Notes: a model not told the origin generated them from the letters alone. Numbered from the stretch's first letter, positions 50,901 to 64,000 are shown. The stretch is 64,000 nt of DNA from Dryococelus australis (GCA_029891345.1 CM057002.1:16444295-16508294), one strand, 5' to 3'. A program made the numbers and translations.

Positions 50901-52726
50901 TTTACATATGCTGATATATTGTAAACCAGTCATCGCGGTAACACGGTAAAACTGACTCGCCTCATGCAGAAAACTTACAGAAAACTGAAGCTTCCCCGGG
51001 CGATGCAAACCAAGGGTAAGTCAGGCCGGTGTACCACGTGGCGAAAACGAAATGGTTATTGAAGAATTATGCTATTGTATTGGAGTGATAAGTTCCAGAA
51101 GATGCATGCCACTGAGTGCACAGGAAAACTCAGCGCTCGCAGACACACACAACCACCCTCGTGGACATCAGACACTTACTGAACTCCCACCACGGCATGA
51201 GAGCGGGCAAAGGCTGGCTTGCACACTAAGGTGGTGACTACTTACTGCATGACAGGTTAACTCCTGCTTCACCTGCTGAAAACTTATTGCTACATAATAC
51301 ATTAAATTACACATGAATCCTGGATGATATACACATACATAGCACTGGTGAAAGAGAACGGACACAGTGCAGCAATGAAGATGAAAACCAACATTGACAG
51401 AGAAACACAACACAACACTGGTAGGGCCAAAGTACAACAAAATAGACTTTTAATTTGTATAACAAGTAACAACTGTAACTGTGTGAGCTATAAGGCCTTA
51501 ACTCTATGCGATGTAAGGTTATCTTTTCATAACACTCCACCATGTAGAGCCTGCTTGCTTGGGCAGGCTATGATTATGCTGCCTCTGCATGACCTAGGTT
51601 ACCGCTGTACTCACCAAGCACTGCGAACACTGGTTGCGCTCTACACATCTGAATAGTGCACATCTTAACTGGAATGCCGGTGTGTTACTTGGCTGGACAA
51701 ACGGTCTTAGGGAAGAGGAACATAGAAATGCCACGCCATTGTTGTTGAAGTTTATGTCCTGATACAATATGCTGTATTGCGTCGTACATTTGGGCGAATG
51801 GGTTCAATTGTACTAGCCGATACTATACGTGGTATCGTGTCGTACACTTGGGCAGTTGGGGGCTTGTGTATTTCCTGATGCCAACGTGTATAAATGCTGA
51901 AAATGTCCCTGCTCGAAAACCCCCATATTCCCGCTGATTCCCCATTTCATCGTTAAATAAAAGGGTGGGTGAACAGAAATAAACATATGACATCATCTGC
52001 ACCATGTTGGTGCCGTAATAACATGTGTGTAAACATTTGGTAACGAATTGCAAACTTGTTTGACGTGGTTTGACTGGACGAGATGGAGTTGATTGAGATT
52101 TACAAAGACGGTGTAGCGAATTTCGAAAAAGGTGTTAGGAATTGTATACCCGGTAGGCGCCAGATGTCACTGTGGCGGCATCACTGATATTGTTGCGGTA
52201 GAGCTGAGTCCTCATAACTTCGGGGTGCTGCTGTCCGATCATCCGGACCACATTACCGCGTAGATCTTGCAGTATTTCACCTTATGTGGAGGCCTTGTTT
52301 TTTACCTAAACGAGGGGCTCTTCGGGCGACCCAAGCACCGCTTGGTTTTGATAATTAAATATGACTTTGACGTAATAAAAACAGAAACTTCCTTCATGTG
52401 GTTTGTCAAGGCCAAACCACACCCCCATAAATGTTACTCACGGAACTTTGATTAGGTTGCAGCAGACATACAAATTAATATTTTCCCTTATATTCACATA
52501 GACACTCGTTTCAGGAAATGGCAGGTTTTAAGTGGCCTGAGGCCTGAAACACCTTTTGGCAATTGAATAGACACATTCATCAGTTGATAATTTTTTTTAT
52601 TGCTAAATTGAATATTCTCTCCGGGAGAATAACTTATACAATTGCTCGCTTGGAACCTGCGGCGAAGGCTATGCGGTTGATAAAGCCCTAGGCTTACATT
52701 AAGGTTAGGTGTGCTGATTAATTTAT
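50901..52726. other. Downstream flank of the gypsy fossil; includes a hairpin-family copy at 51820-51980
   Basis: ACTTGGGCAGTTGGGGGCTT, then TATAAATGCTGAAAATGTCC and CTCGAAAACCCCCA match the minus strand of 57300-57420. TTCCCCGGGCGATGCAAACC at about 50992 resembles TACCCAGGAGATGCAAACC near 33940. No host gene seen. Confidence 0.45.
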
Positions 52727-53015
52727 AAACTCCCCAGGCTATGCAATTCCTGGGAAGGCAAGCGGGAGTATCCCAGATGGCGAAAATGTCATGTGTGAGT
52801 TTACTATGTCCTGTGTATAAACTTTGTTTATTTTAATATGAATTTTCCAATTACTTGTACAGCAATGTATTGAAAAAATATCCTACTGACGCTATATAAC
52901 AAACATAAATACATATTTTACTACGTGTTTACAAATCAGATTTCTAACCTAAAATCCATCAATGGTTTTTTTGCTAGACGTGTTGGCCGAAATGCAGTTC
53001 GTTGTTGGGTCTCGG
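52727..53015 (+). repeat. Dispersed repeat, second copy of 33290-33800
   Basis: Carries TGTGTATAAACTTTGTTTA, TTGTACAGCAATGTATTGAA and GCAGTTCGTTGTTGGGTCTC in the same order as 33290-33800, without the intervening 230 bp. Confidence 0.5.
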
Positions 53016-53067
53016 AGAGTGATAATTCGCATCCATCGTGTTCTCTCTTCATTGTCTTTATGCTTCT

Positions 53068-54190
53068 TACACAATAGAAAACTTTAACATTTGACTTTAT
53101 GTTTCCTTTCTGCTGACGAAACCACTAATACACAATCCAATTGAACATCGGTTCTGTGAGATTTGTAAAAAAGCCTTTTTTGTTATGTAAGTAATTTTGA
53201 TAATATACAGGAATAGATCCTACATACCTTTTCATAAACTACGTTTAAAATTTATTTTTAAAAGGGTATTTCAAACCAAAAACTAATTTGTTTAATTTAT
53301 TTAAATATTCCAACTCATTAATAATTTCCTCTTTTTCTCATTGTATTTGTTTGGCGTTTATTTAGTTTCAGTCGAGCTTTGTTTAGTATACCGAGAATAA
53401 AATCACCCTACAATAAAATTACACACTCTCCTCATAAACTCTGTAAAATTCTCGGCAAAATGGCTTTTTGATTTTGAAATAAATTAAACATTTTCGAAAT
53501 TATAATGTTGAGAGTACTTGACTTTACTTTTGACAGTTCAATTGTGGAAGTTCCATAAGAAACAACTTTTCGGAAAGAAAACGTAAAGTTAAAATTAAAG
53601 TGAAATATTAATTAGTTCTTCCAAAAATGAAAACTTTAGCATTTGACTTTACGTTTCCTTTGACCTGATGAAACCACCAATACAGAATATAATATTGGAA
53701 ATCTCAGACAATAGAACATCGTTTCTGCGAGTTTCGTAAATAGTGTATCTTGTTACGTAAACAATAATATCATCCAGGAATGTATATTACGTGCCTTTTT
53801 TTTTTTAATTTGCTTAAAATATCCATTAAAAATATATTTCAATACAGAATACTTAATTGTTTATACTTTTAAAATATGTAAATTCATATATTTCCTCTTC
53901 ACGTTATATATTTTTGCTATTTATTTAATTTGAGACTATCTTTGTTTAACATGCTGGTATTAAAATCGCGCTACAATAAAACAATGCACCTTCCACATAA
54001 CCTCTGTTAGATTCTCGTCAAAATGAATATATCACTTAATTTAAACGCCAATTTTTCGAAAGCGTATAGTCAGGAGTGCTTGACTTTACCTTTAACAGTT
54101 CCATTGTGTCAAGTTCCATAAGAATCAACATTTCGGAAAGCTAATGTAAAGTCAAATGGCAAAGTCAAGTGTTAAAGTTTTCAATTGTGT
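53068..54190. mobile_element. TIR-flanked element built of two tandem units of about 550 bp
   Basis: The ends TACACAATAGAAAACTTTAA and, inverted, TACACAATTGAAAACTTTAA match over about 35 bp. Inside, unit 1 (about 53080-53610) and unit 2 (about 53627-54175) align in direct orientation: GACGAAACCACTAATACA and GATGAAACCACCAATACA, then TATTTAGTTTCAG-like, GTACTTGACTTTAC and AAGTTCCATAAGAA blocks. AT-rich, non-coding. This looks like a MITE or satellite-like transposon in dimer form. Confidence 0.7.
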
Positions 54191-55440
54191 AGGGCCAGAG
54201 CCTTTAGTCTGTGGATGAATTTGTAGCGTACAAAAATTGTGTTCACAGGTCAGTATGATCGCTTATTATGATGATCGACGTCGGATAGACTGTCATTTTA
54301 AAATTATCTTTTACGCCATGATTAAAGGCACAGTAAAAATACTTTAATTTTATTAAAGTAGTATAATATTCTATCCATCTCTAATATAGAACTCATTTAC
54401 TGTAACAATAATTGATACAAATTTGTTTGGGTTGGTGTATGATTCACTCCAAATTGGAATCCGTAAAAGAGAAAGGGATAAATTCGTTCAGCTGTCATTT
54501 CCGGGTTTTTTTCGTTAATAACGCCTGATGGAAAGCGTGTTTGGAAAGTCTAAACAATAGCGTGAATTAAAAAAGTGTTAAGCGTCCACTGCTATGTGCG
54601 ATTTGTTATCAAGGCTTTAAAATATAAACTAACGTATCGTTGTATTGTGAAGGTAGATGATTGTGACGACAGCCCATGTGATATAACAACAAACAGACTT
54701 CTATTATATTTCAGGATTGTTTGTATGATGGGTATTTTGCATTTGACCACGAAATCAGCAGATTCGTGTAAAAAGGTGAGTAAAAATTGTGGTTTTGAAT
54801 TATTAAATTCTAAGCTACTAGTGTTTTAATATAAAGCGAATAAAATTACTACATTTATATGTTTCCATTTCTGCTCGTTGGTATAATACAATTTTTCATA
54901 ATTTCATTTTATGAAGGGCACTGTGGTGCGTGAATAGATTATTTGTATATTTTGTAGTAATGTAAGCCTACTGATTGATATTAGTTACAAGCAGTATGAT
55001 GTTTTGAGGGAAATTTAATATTTTGTCATAAGCAAGGCCTGTTTTGGACACTAGTGATTATTAGGAATGTAGCTTAAATGCGTGAAGAATTAACACAGGA
55101 GTATTGAAGGCCCGGCTACATTCACCATAAGAAATAACAGTAAAAAATTGAACCCACACTTGTATATGGGACCAACTACAACATAACAGCGTAATATGGC
55201 GGCCTGCTTGCGGTAGTGGTGTTAAAGGGATTGAATATTTTCAATTTTCTTACATCAAGTTCTACGCTTGCCAGTCGTGAGACATTTCTAACCACTAGAG
55301 TCAGTGCAGTGCAAGCTTATAACAAAAACATAGTTATTAAATTAATTTGGTGATATAGTTCAGGAGGGGTTACTCATGTGAGATTGAGCTCGCTGGGTTA
55401 TTAGAGTATCTGGCGTAGGTAGTTGATGAGGGGAAGCAGG
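54191..55440. other. Intergenic, nothing recognised
   Basis: AT-rich; one 84-codon ORF at 54575-54829 without a recognisable domain. Confidence 0.45.
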
Positions 55441-55990
55441 TGGCACAATGGTACGGCCAATGTTAGAATTCGCTGCAGCAGTACGGGACGTGTATGTGGA
55501 GGTGGAAGTGCGAGAACTGGAAAAGGTGCAGAGAAAGGCAGCAAGATGGGTGAAGGGTAGGTGGAGAAGGCAGGGGCAGGATGATGATGAAGAAGGGAAC
55601 TATAGGCCAGCAGTGATGATGAAAGAAATGGGGTGGAACTCATTGAAGGACAGGAGGAAAGTTGAACGGTTAGTCAGGATGTACAGGGTGGTGAATGAAG
55701 AGGGAGGATGGAGACGGCTACACTGCAAGCTAAGTAAGGGGGTGTTTAGAGGAAGAGGAAACAACAGTGTGAAGCTTCAGAGGGTGTGGAGCAGAACGGA
55801 GCGGGGTTGGCAGTCCATGCTTGTGAGGTCTGTTAGGGATTGGAATGTGTTGAGGGAGGAATTGGTATATGTAAGAGGGGTTGGTAAATTCAGGAAGGGA
55901 GTGGAAGAGGAGTTGTGTGGATGAAGGAGAGTTGAGAGAGCTCGCCACCGGATGGTAGCCTAATTGCGAGTGTATGTATGTATAAAAAAT
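55440..55990 (+). mobile_element. Non-LTR LINE, 5'-truncated 3' end with intact C-terminal ORF
   Basis: The 158-codon frame 55448-55924 is the C-terminal tail of a non-LTR reverse transcriptase: PMLEFAAAVRDVYVEVEV, LEKVQRKAARWVKGRW, MGWNSLKDRRKVERLVRMYR and a closing RSVRDWNVLREELVYV. The order LEYAA..W, KVQRRAARFV, LGWxxLxxRR, xWNxLP is standard for CR1/L2/Jockey-type LINEs. The stop is followed by a short 3' UTR ending in repeated GTAT. Truncation before the RT palm makes it non-autonomous. The frame is open and GC-richer than its surroundings, so insertion is fairly recent. Confidence 0.8.
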
Positions 55991-56604
55991 TTGTTTTTCA
56001 AATTTCATAACAATTAACAATTATTAACAATTTAAATATCCTGAAACACGATTCCTGCAAAAAAAATTTCATCACAAGTAGTTAAACAAAAATAAATATC
56101 AGGTTAGCCAACATATTGTAAATATCTGCGATACATGTACAGCCTGCCCTTTTCTTTGTGCTAGTTTCTCATTGGCCGCCTGACATTTTTCTTACTGCAA
56201 TTGTAGTCAGTACATTTTCATACTATCATGGTAACGCCACTGTTATTTTGTTACAGGAATGCTACGGTGATTGTAGCCGATTTGAGCTTCAAACTATTTC
56301 ATTTAAACTTTAAAACAGGTAATTCTTAAGAATAGGGGTTTTTTCAAAAATGGGAAAAATAATACCTACCTGGATATGCTAGATATGATTATTAGTATTC
56401 ATTATTACTGGGAATTTTGGAAGGGGTTCAATTAGCCTAGTTTTCTGTAAAAAAAAAAAAAAACAAAAATAAAATGTGACTGATAGGAGGGTTATCCAGA
56501 TTGCTGTATTTATGCTTTAAATATGTATAATATAGTCTATGTAGAATATATTTATATTGTGTCACTTAATTTTGCATTACATATAAGAATACAGTTTGCA
56601 ACTA

Positions 56605-57420
56605 ATATTTAATGCGTAAAACTTAATTTACAGAGTATATTTATAGCATGGTGCTGAGGTTAAACAAACAACACAGGTATGGAGCAGTGTCAGGACATTA
56701 TGAAATTCTGGTGAATTATTCAAGGCTTACCTGGTCTATTGACGAGAGGATAAAATGTATTACTAGTAGAATAAATTGTAGATGATATAGAGCTCCACTC
56801 AGAGACACTGTTTATATAAGAGGCAATGTATAATGCCATGTTTTTTTTTTTTTTTTTTTTTTTTTCACTCTACGTCCATGTTCATTGACAGGTGGATTGT
56901 GGGAAATTGTCGGACGAACTACGGACATTACTTGCGGTTTGATTTGTGTTGTAGGTTTCAGATTTACTAGTGCTTAAACACATGTTTTATTGCAATTCAT
57001 GTTGTTTGAAGTTTTAAATCTAATAATTGTGTGAAATTACAAGTGTTTGTATGCTATTATAGCAAGTGAAAAATTAAATTTTAATATATGTGCGGTGATT
57101 AGTGTGTCTGAGTAGTGTGGTCAAATGGATAGATGTTGTGGTGTTCATATTCATATATGCTGTATAAATGGCGAGTGATGATTAGGTGAGTATTAATTAA
57201 ATTAATTTTTCGGGAAAGAAATTTTGGAATGTGGTATGATTCCACAGAACACGAATTTACTAGGTACGTCAACAGTTGACCAATAGAAACACCAAATACC
57301 CTGCCCAAAAACCTCCACGTGAACGGGGAGGTTTTTGGGCAGGGACATTTTCAGCATTTATAGACGTTGGTATCGCAAAGTACACAGAGCCCATCAGCCC
57401 AAGTGTATGATGCGATACCA
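56605..57420. repeat. Dispersed repeat, fuller copy, with perfect hairpin
   Basis: The part at 56605-56750 matches minus-strand 30745-30595, and the part at 57190-57420 matches the 30.1 kb and 51.9 kb hairpin-family blocks, in consistent order. A 25-T run lies at 56841-56865. Family unknown. Confidence 0.55.
57299..57344. repeat. Perfect 18-bp inverted repeat with 10-nt loop
   Basis: CCCTGCCCAAAAACCTCC (57299-57316) and its exact reverse complement (57327-57344) flank a 10-nt loop. Diverged relatives at 29060 and 51910 keep one arm (CCCTGCT-GAAAACCCCC). Confidence 0.9.
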
Positions 57421-60400
57421 CTTCGGAATCATAGTCAATAGGCCTAAATTACTATTTTCCTGCCTAAAATAATGTATGATATTTCTAAACGATGAATCAC
57501 AATTTTTGTTCCTTCACACACACCTTATGTGTCATGTGTCGGTAAGTCACTGTAATGGGTTCATATTTTGACCACTTGAAAAGGTTTATTTCCACCTAAA
57601 CATACTACCCCTATCCTGACAGGGCCTACCGACTACAACCTAATTCTACATGTCACTACAAACATCAAACATGTCCAATTATTAATTACAAATGGTAAAG
57701 ACTAGGTACCTACGACAGAATCCTTGCCTAAAATTACCTACCTACAACACTGTTAATTGCACTTGTTACACACATTAGTAATATAACATCTTAACACTTA
57801 CCTGTACCAAACATATCCATTGTGTAAGAATTAGTCGGATATAGTTTCTAGTGCAACTCTGTAGGAAACATGTATTTCAGTGTTTATAGCTGCACAACAG
57901 GGTTACACCCTGTAAATTTATAGTGTTAGTGTGTGTTTGTTTATGCCCTTTCTTACAACGAAACACATTGTGGAAGCATGGAGAGACTTGAGTAAAATAA
58001 TTTAACATGAGTGTCGGATATTAGCAGGTAAGAGTCGCAAGGTACCAAATTCACACCTGGGAAGATAAGTCTGTAGAAATGTGATGGGTGGCATCACACA
58101 CTCTGACTTAGCGTAGACAACCAGTCAGAATTGTAATTTGTTCTTGACAATTTATCATAGTCGTGAACATAAAACGACTATAGATTAATATTTACCAGAA
58201 AATAAGAGAATCAATTTCCAAAGTCAAACACAAATTCTGGTTTTAATCAAGAAATAATCAGGACACTGATAAGGATGCATAGGGGAACATATTCAAATAC
58301 CAAAACCTTTGGAGACACAGAACCCTACATTATCAGCTATAATATACCACACAGCATTTCATGACATTGATACCAGAAGTACATGCAACTATAAATTAAC
58401 TGTTGGGTACTGATCTGTTCATACTGAAATTGCTTACTACAGGAACAGGAGATAATTGGGGATATTATTTTATGAAAATTGCAGAAGAAAAATAGATATA
58501 TTTGAAATTTATACTGTAAAATGTGAGGAGGTAAACCACTATCTCACGAACTCAGCTGAAAGTCAGTCCATCTGCCGTCTATCACGTTGCTCTCAAGACC
58601 TCGATGTTAAGAGCTGTCCAAATCTCTTCACTCTTATCACGTTTCCCTAGTAAAGGGGCCACATTATCTCTTTAAAGCACAGAACTTTCCAGTAACAATC
58701 GCCTTTACCTTAGTTACGATGCAAACAATTAAAATACATAGCAACGCGGACAGTTAAAATTGCTAGTAGGAGGAAATAACTATTTAAAGATAACCCAAGA
58801 CACGTATAATTCTTATCAATAAAATAAAATATGCATAGATTATTTTGTTGGTCATGAATACAAACTCAATACAAAATAAGTAATGTAAGGAATAGAAAAA
58901 AAATACATATAGTTGTGTGTAGTGAATAGAGGAAAGAGAAACTTGAAACTCAGTCTAAATGGTGTAATATTCAATATTCTGTGATCATGCAATCCACAAC
59001 TACCAAACATAAGTATTTCGATTCCATGAGAAGATTAGGTAGGGCTTTCCTGCAAATTGCTTTATACACATACTGCTGCGGGAGCATACAACGAGAATTA
59101 TACTGGGCAAGACATTCCAAAGAGGATGAGTTAAAATTCTCTGCATGCAAATATATCAATGAAATTTGCATGTAGTATAATGCAGTTTCTTACGCTTGAT
59201 GATGTGTTCGTTGACCATTTGAAAGAAAAGAAAAAGTATTTATGTCTTTAGATGATTACAGTGGAGTGACATGTGACAACCAAATATTTGAATAGTAGGA
59301 ACAAGCCATTCAATGTGAGTAGTTCACAACTCTCATCATTAATCAGACAATTCGAAACACTACAAAAATATTACGCATACACTAAAAATCTGGCAACTGT
59401 GTTTTACAAAGGAAAAACAAACACCGCATCATATGCAACTAAAATTAATTTGCTGTCAGCCATTCTGTTCAAGATTTGTGTGTGATATGTGAAAAATCAT
59501 TGCTGAATTCATTTTACTCTCATTACGTATAAGCACAATCTTCAAACAGGCAACTGACTATTTAAGGACTGATGTCAATTTACTTCATTTAAAATGTATC
59601 TCAGACTAGCAATAAATGGTTCGAGACTCCTGATTGTACACTTGGTAGGGAACTTTTGGAAAATTGTTATACACGTGTAATCTCAACTTCTTAATATGGA
59701 ATAATTCAGACTTCTTTAAATTGAATTCTTTAAAGTTTTATACTTTTAGTGAAACTCACACTACAAAGTTCTTGTATTTGACGAGAATTAAAATTGAAAC
59801 AGTTTGACGAACAGCAAGACTTCCTACGAAGCTATCATGGACAGAGCTTATATGAAAGATCGACGCAATGACATAGCTCCAAAATTCTTATCCTTAAGGA
59901 TACCATCATCTGGATTACGAATGGGAAATAACATGCCCATGTCTCCTGGGAAGCTGGACATTATCAACTCAGTCATTTCTCAGTTGCAGTGGTGTTCGGC
60001 ACCAGCCAAACTTTGTGTCTGAACATAGCTTCTTTCACTTACATCCATTTGCTGCCATGCCATCGTGATGAAGAAACTTTAAGCTTAAAAACCTTTTTGT
60101 CATACATTGTAGCAATCCTAGTGTTGTCACATTGTGATTGTTATTTCAAAAAGTACTTCAGACAAAACATTAAAGAGAAAACTTAATGCTTAAAACTGTT
60201 ACTATTACCACAGAGAAAATATAGTAAAAGGATGTTGAATTTAAATTAACTGTGATATACAACTGCTATGAAGGATCAAAAATCTTTAGTAGGATTTGCT
60301 TGTGAATTGAAAGAAATCTGACAATGTCAACAAAAAAATTGTAAACAACTATTTGTTAATATTTTTGTATCTGGAGAGTGTAAAAGAAATGAAATTTAAA

Positions 60401-61361
60401 TAAGTAAACATTATGTTTCTGCAATCCAAGTATCATAACATAAACAGAAAATACTGTAGCGTCAAAATAAACAATTAACAAGGATTTGTACTACAATAGT
60501 AATTGCAATAACAATCAGGTTCAGCTTATATGTACGTGAAAACTTATCAAAACTTATCTGCCTGTTTAAAATAATATTTTCTTTAGTGGCAAAATTAATA
60601 GTTATTATGACAGTTTGTAAATAAACTATTATAAAATTGCTTAGTGTCTCACATAAATATTTTGAATGTAATATTTATTAAAAATACAAGAATAATAGAT
60701 ATTGGCAGAGTCAAAACAAATATCTTACACCATTTTCTGCCAACATGTAATACCTTTCTATTCCTCAAAATTCGAGACCCACATTGTTTGCATTATGGTG
60801 CGTATATAATTATGCATCATACACAATTCCATAATTCACCTCATATTTTTTATATTAACTCCATACATTATTCTATAAACCTTCCCTTTATATAAAGCTG
60901 CAACGCCTGTGCCCACAAGGACGTGGCAAGGTGGACAGAAGGTCCGTAAAATCAAACTCCCTCAGGAGAAACAATACATTTGTAAAGCAGAGCAAGACTT
61001 GAAAAATATTCTTTGAAGAAATACTTATGCTTAATTTAAATGGGGAGAGCTTATAACCATTAAAATTCATGAATGTTTTCAAAAAAATGCTTTTATTTTG
61101 TTCCTTTGTAATTCTTTTTGTTTTCATTAAAGTTTCAATCAACAGGTAAGGACATTTTTTCCATTTTAATTCAATTTTCAGAAGCACCCAAGTGCGAAAT
61201 ATGGAATACTACAATCACAATATCATGTGGACCTATAAGTCTCCAAGCAAATAAATTGGAGTAAGAAATTTCAAGTAAATTTAAGCAACCACCTAGCATG
61301 GTGATTCACAGTTTCTCCAGCAGTTCACAAAAATATTGCAAACCATTTATATTTATTGATG
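57421..61361. other. Intergenic, nothing recognised
   Basis: AT-rich throughout. ORFs of 60-100 codons occur without domains, including 195 bases open on both strands at 58981-59171. No RNA gene or clear repeat was identified. Confidence 0.45.
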
Positions 61362-63168
61362 CCTCCGAACAGCTAGCGGCGCTAGAGTCCATGACGGCGC
61401 TCACCATGCACGTGTCCCGCACATGCGCAATGAGGCCAATAATTTTGAACTTTCATATAAATGTAATTTTTGAGTGTAAAATGTGTTCTATTGTATTTGC
61501 AGGGCTTAATGTGTCTCAAATTGTGTTCAAGTGTTTGTTACTATTTTTAAATTGTTTGGTTATAAAATTCAAAGTGCCAGCGCCACCGAGATTAAGAACA
61601 CTTAATATTCCGGCATGAACACCGTCATAAAGAGACACAAACAATATTGAAATTCATAAGAAGATTATAAAAATGTAAAACAATATTTAGCTTAATTTGG
61701 GCCATTTTATTTTCAATAATAAAATATTTTACTCGGTGTGCATAGCACTTCCGCTTATGTGAACCCTGTAGGCGGCCATGGTAGGTCCGTGCGACGCTTG
61801 TCTCTGGACAGTCTGTCTAGGAGAGCTGGTGAGGTAAGACACTGTCACATACGTACTACAACTTTTGTTTACTGATTTAGGTTTCCATAGTCAATTTAGT
61901 TTACAGGTTAACCTTCATTTGCGTACGTTTTTGCCAGACATTTTACCCAGCATTATGCTTGCAACTTGAATCAGGCGCAATCCGCCTATGTTTATGGTGT
62001 TTCATTGTAACTTCTGTGTTATTGCTACACACAATTTTAAGGGCTTTATTTTAATGTATGTATTTGAGGGTAATTTTTTGTGTTTGAATATTTTACGGCA
62101 ACATTACGTATAACCTCGTGGCCGACCAACGCCAAGTCTTTGTATACGCCATCGTTGTGTTTGAGAGCTTATTCATGTAACTTCGTATGTGCAATATTTA
62201 TGTCATGGTTCTATGTCAATTTTATTCAGGGTTCAATGTATCTTTCACGTAAATTGATGCTTTTTGTACTTGACCACACGGTCACGTTAATGCTTGATTT
62301 TACCACCATCAGGCGTGTTACAAGCCTATAACCACTGCAATCATAAGGAGAATAATTTTCTCAGCAAGAATAATAATTTTGTCTGAATTTAGTTTGCCAT
62401 TTCTATGCAGAAATATTGCAAGTTCACCTGCACCACGTGGTCTGCTACGAACTTCATCCAGCGGCGTCCGCGCCATCTAAGTTTGTTTTCACATTTGTGT
62501 GTGTTTATCGTGAATATTCATCTCGTGTCCCATCTTGTTTCATGTATCTTTAAGGGTTTATGTAATTTTATTAGTTAACGGTGTAATTATTCCCGTCCTA
62601 GCCGGCTCTGTATATAGGCTGTCACCACACTACCCATGTGCTGGAGGGAGAGCCCCGACGAGTTTGCGTTAGTGATGCCGAGTAATCACATGTGTTAATA
62701 TGTATTAAGGGTTTCATTTGTTTTTCATCATGTCCTGTCTTCAGGCAAAAACCGTCAGTCCACTCTAGCGGTTGTCGGCCCTCTTCCCTCTGCGGGCTGG
62801 GGAGCACCCAAGTGGAATTGGCTAGTCATGACCGGGATAGTCATAATTTCATTGGCACGTTGATGTGTATGCATAATAACTATAAAAACAAGTATACAAT
62901 GAACTTAACTCTTTTATTCAGTAGTGACAGTATCCTAGCCACATATATTTTATTGATATTTTCCCAGTGATGTTTAGTAAATGTTTAGTATTGCCTATTT
63001 ATTTGTACGTACATACGGGTGAGACGGACACACAGAACCCACAACATCCCTGAGAACCCTGAGTCTCAACAGTGTTATGATTGGGAAGCACTGTTAATGC
63101 CCAAATTACCAGTAAGTATTTGTGTTATCGTTTGTCTCGTGTCTCATCTGACTGCGTCATTATGAATA
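61362..63168 (+). repeat. 1.8-kb dispersed repeat, copy 2
   Basis: Same landmarks and orientation as 21741-23652. It starts within AGCGGCGCTAGAG context and ends at TTTGTCTCGTGTCTCATC. It lacks the 22350-22440 segment and a few short stretches of copy 1, and is not bordered by the TATAGTCC terminal repeats. Confidence 0.85.
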
Positions 63169-63585
63169 AAGTTTTGATTATACTGCTGTTCTAAACAAAG
63201 TTCCTCCAAAATTTAAAGGTGGCGATCTAATTCTTTACTATCCATTTATATATCATGGATAAATTTTCTCTTATCACCGAGGATAAGAGAATACCTAATA
63301 TGTTTTATACTTACAGGTCACCATTATTATGTTTTGCCAAAATTGATAGAGTGAAAATTCTCATTCATAACTCAAGAGTACTAACAAGATTAATTTTAGG
63401 TGATTTTAAACAGCACCAATTTGAGGTGAACAAATTTTAAGTTGAAGTACTTTCAACATTGAATAATTTCACGGTGTGTGCAATTATTACGAGGCCAACA
63501 AACATGACGCCTCCAAAAAGGGCAGCTGTACAAAAATCCCAGAGTTAATTACCATTTCCTTTGGTTTGACCTTGAGCTGAATTAA

Positions 63586-64000
63586 AAATTCATAAAACTT
63601 GAAAATTATGGAAAAACTCAAGTTCCCATTTTTAAAACTTACGCATGGCTTGCCAACATTTTAAGCAAGATAGGAAATTTGCTGTCAATTAAATTTCTTA
63701 AGAGTGCTAATATTCTCAATTGTATATTATCGAAAGTACTCTCGCCATCTTGGTGCCTATCTTCTATCCAAGACTCCAAGTGTGTGTGCTACAAATGCCA
63801 TAAGGGCTATGCTGAAAAGTTTTTTATAATTCATTACTTAACTGGTGGCATGGTGACTCCTTCTGGGGCAGTGGCAGAATCCGACCCCAAACCAGAGGTG
63901 CACCAGCCATTTATACAAAAACCAGAGCAATATTCCCGAGAGGGGTTTACAAAAACAACCAATGGCTTTAAACATGGCCAAATACGGGAAAAGTCCATTG
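63586..64000 (+). other. Open frame running off the window end, unknown
   Basis: After a TAA, 138 codons stay open to the last base (frame of 63841). The second half has a protein-like composition (CVCYKCHKGYAEKFF, ESDPKPEVHQPF). I see no known family and no start codon context; it may be an exon, an element fragment or chance. Confidence 0.25.

Noticed and set aside
55448-55924. 158-codon ORF as a host gene
   Set aside because: Motif order is that of a LINE reverse transcriptase C-terminus, and the frame is 5'-truncated.
58981-59175. 195 bases open on both strands
   Set aside because: No family, no splice context, and this length is not rare in such a window.

Overview
This is a eukaryotic, animal nuclear window. 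It holds one recognisable host gene, a ribosomal protein uS17 (RPS11) gene on the minus strand, with four coding exons spread over about 26.8 kb (4961-31727) and introns up to 13.6 kb. The exon protein sequence is arthropod-like, and the gene sits in a very repeat-rich, AT-rich setting (Tc1/mariner-like elements, Penelope-like traces, non-LTR LINEs, Ty3/gypsy fossils, a SINE). I infer an arthropod, probably an insect with a large, repeat-swollen genome. I cannot name the species.

Layout. 1-4.9 kb lies beyond the 3' end of RPS11: a relic with a complete hammerhead-ribozyme core, a diverged tandem array of about 170-bp units, and a broken Tc1/mariner-like transposase. 4.9-31.7 kb is RPS11: exon 4 (4961-5084), exon 3 (18650-18855), two alternative exon-2 cassettes (27216-27332 and 27385-27510) and exon 1 (31716-31727). 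Its introns carry three C/D-box snoRNA copies of the SNORD35 type on the host strand (about 15.2, 18.55 and 18.96 kb). They also carry many short-TIR DNA transposons, some nested, a Penelope-like GIY-YIG fragment, a foldback repeat and a SINE. 31.9-33.2 kb is a decayed LINE. 33.9-43.5 kb is a broken Ty3/gypsy-type fossil on the minus strand, and 47.9-51 kb a second broken copy of the same family on the plus strand. Between them, 44-46.9 kb is an unusually AT-rich block with decayed coding traces of unknown, possibly virus-like, origin. 53-54.2 kb is a TIR-flanked tandem dimer, 55.4-56 kb the 3' end of another LINE, and 56.6-57.4 kb a copy of a repeat also seen near 30 kb. 61.4-63.2 kb repeats 21.7-23.7 kb (about 1.8 kb, same orientation).

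How the parts work together. RPS11 makes a 40S ribosomal subunit protein, and its introns appear to release a snoRNA predicted to guide 2'-O-methylation of 28S rRNA, so a single transcript would serve both the protein and the RNA side of the ribosome. The two exon-2 cassettes encode two versions of the uS17 N-terminal region. They are separated by only 52 nt, too short for an ordinary intron, which suggests mutually exclusive splicing. Everything else looks like accumulated repeats. No second host protein gene, tRNA or rRNA gene could be supported.
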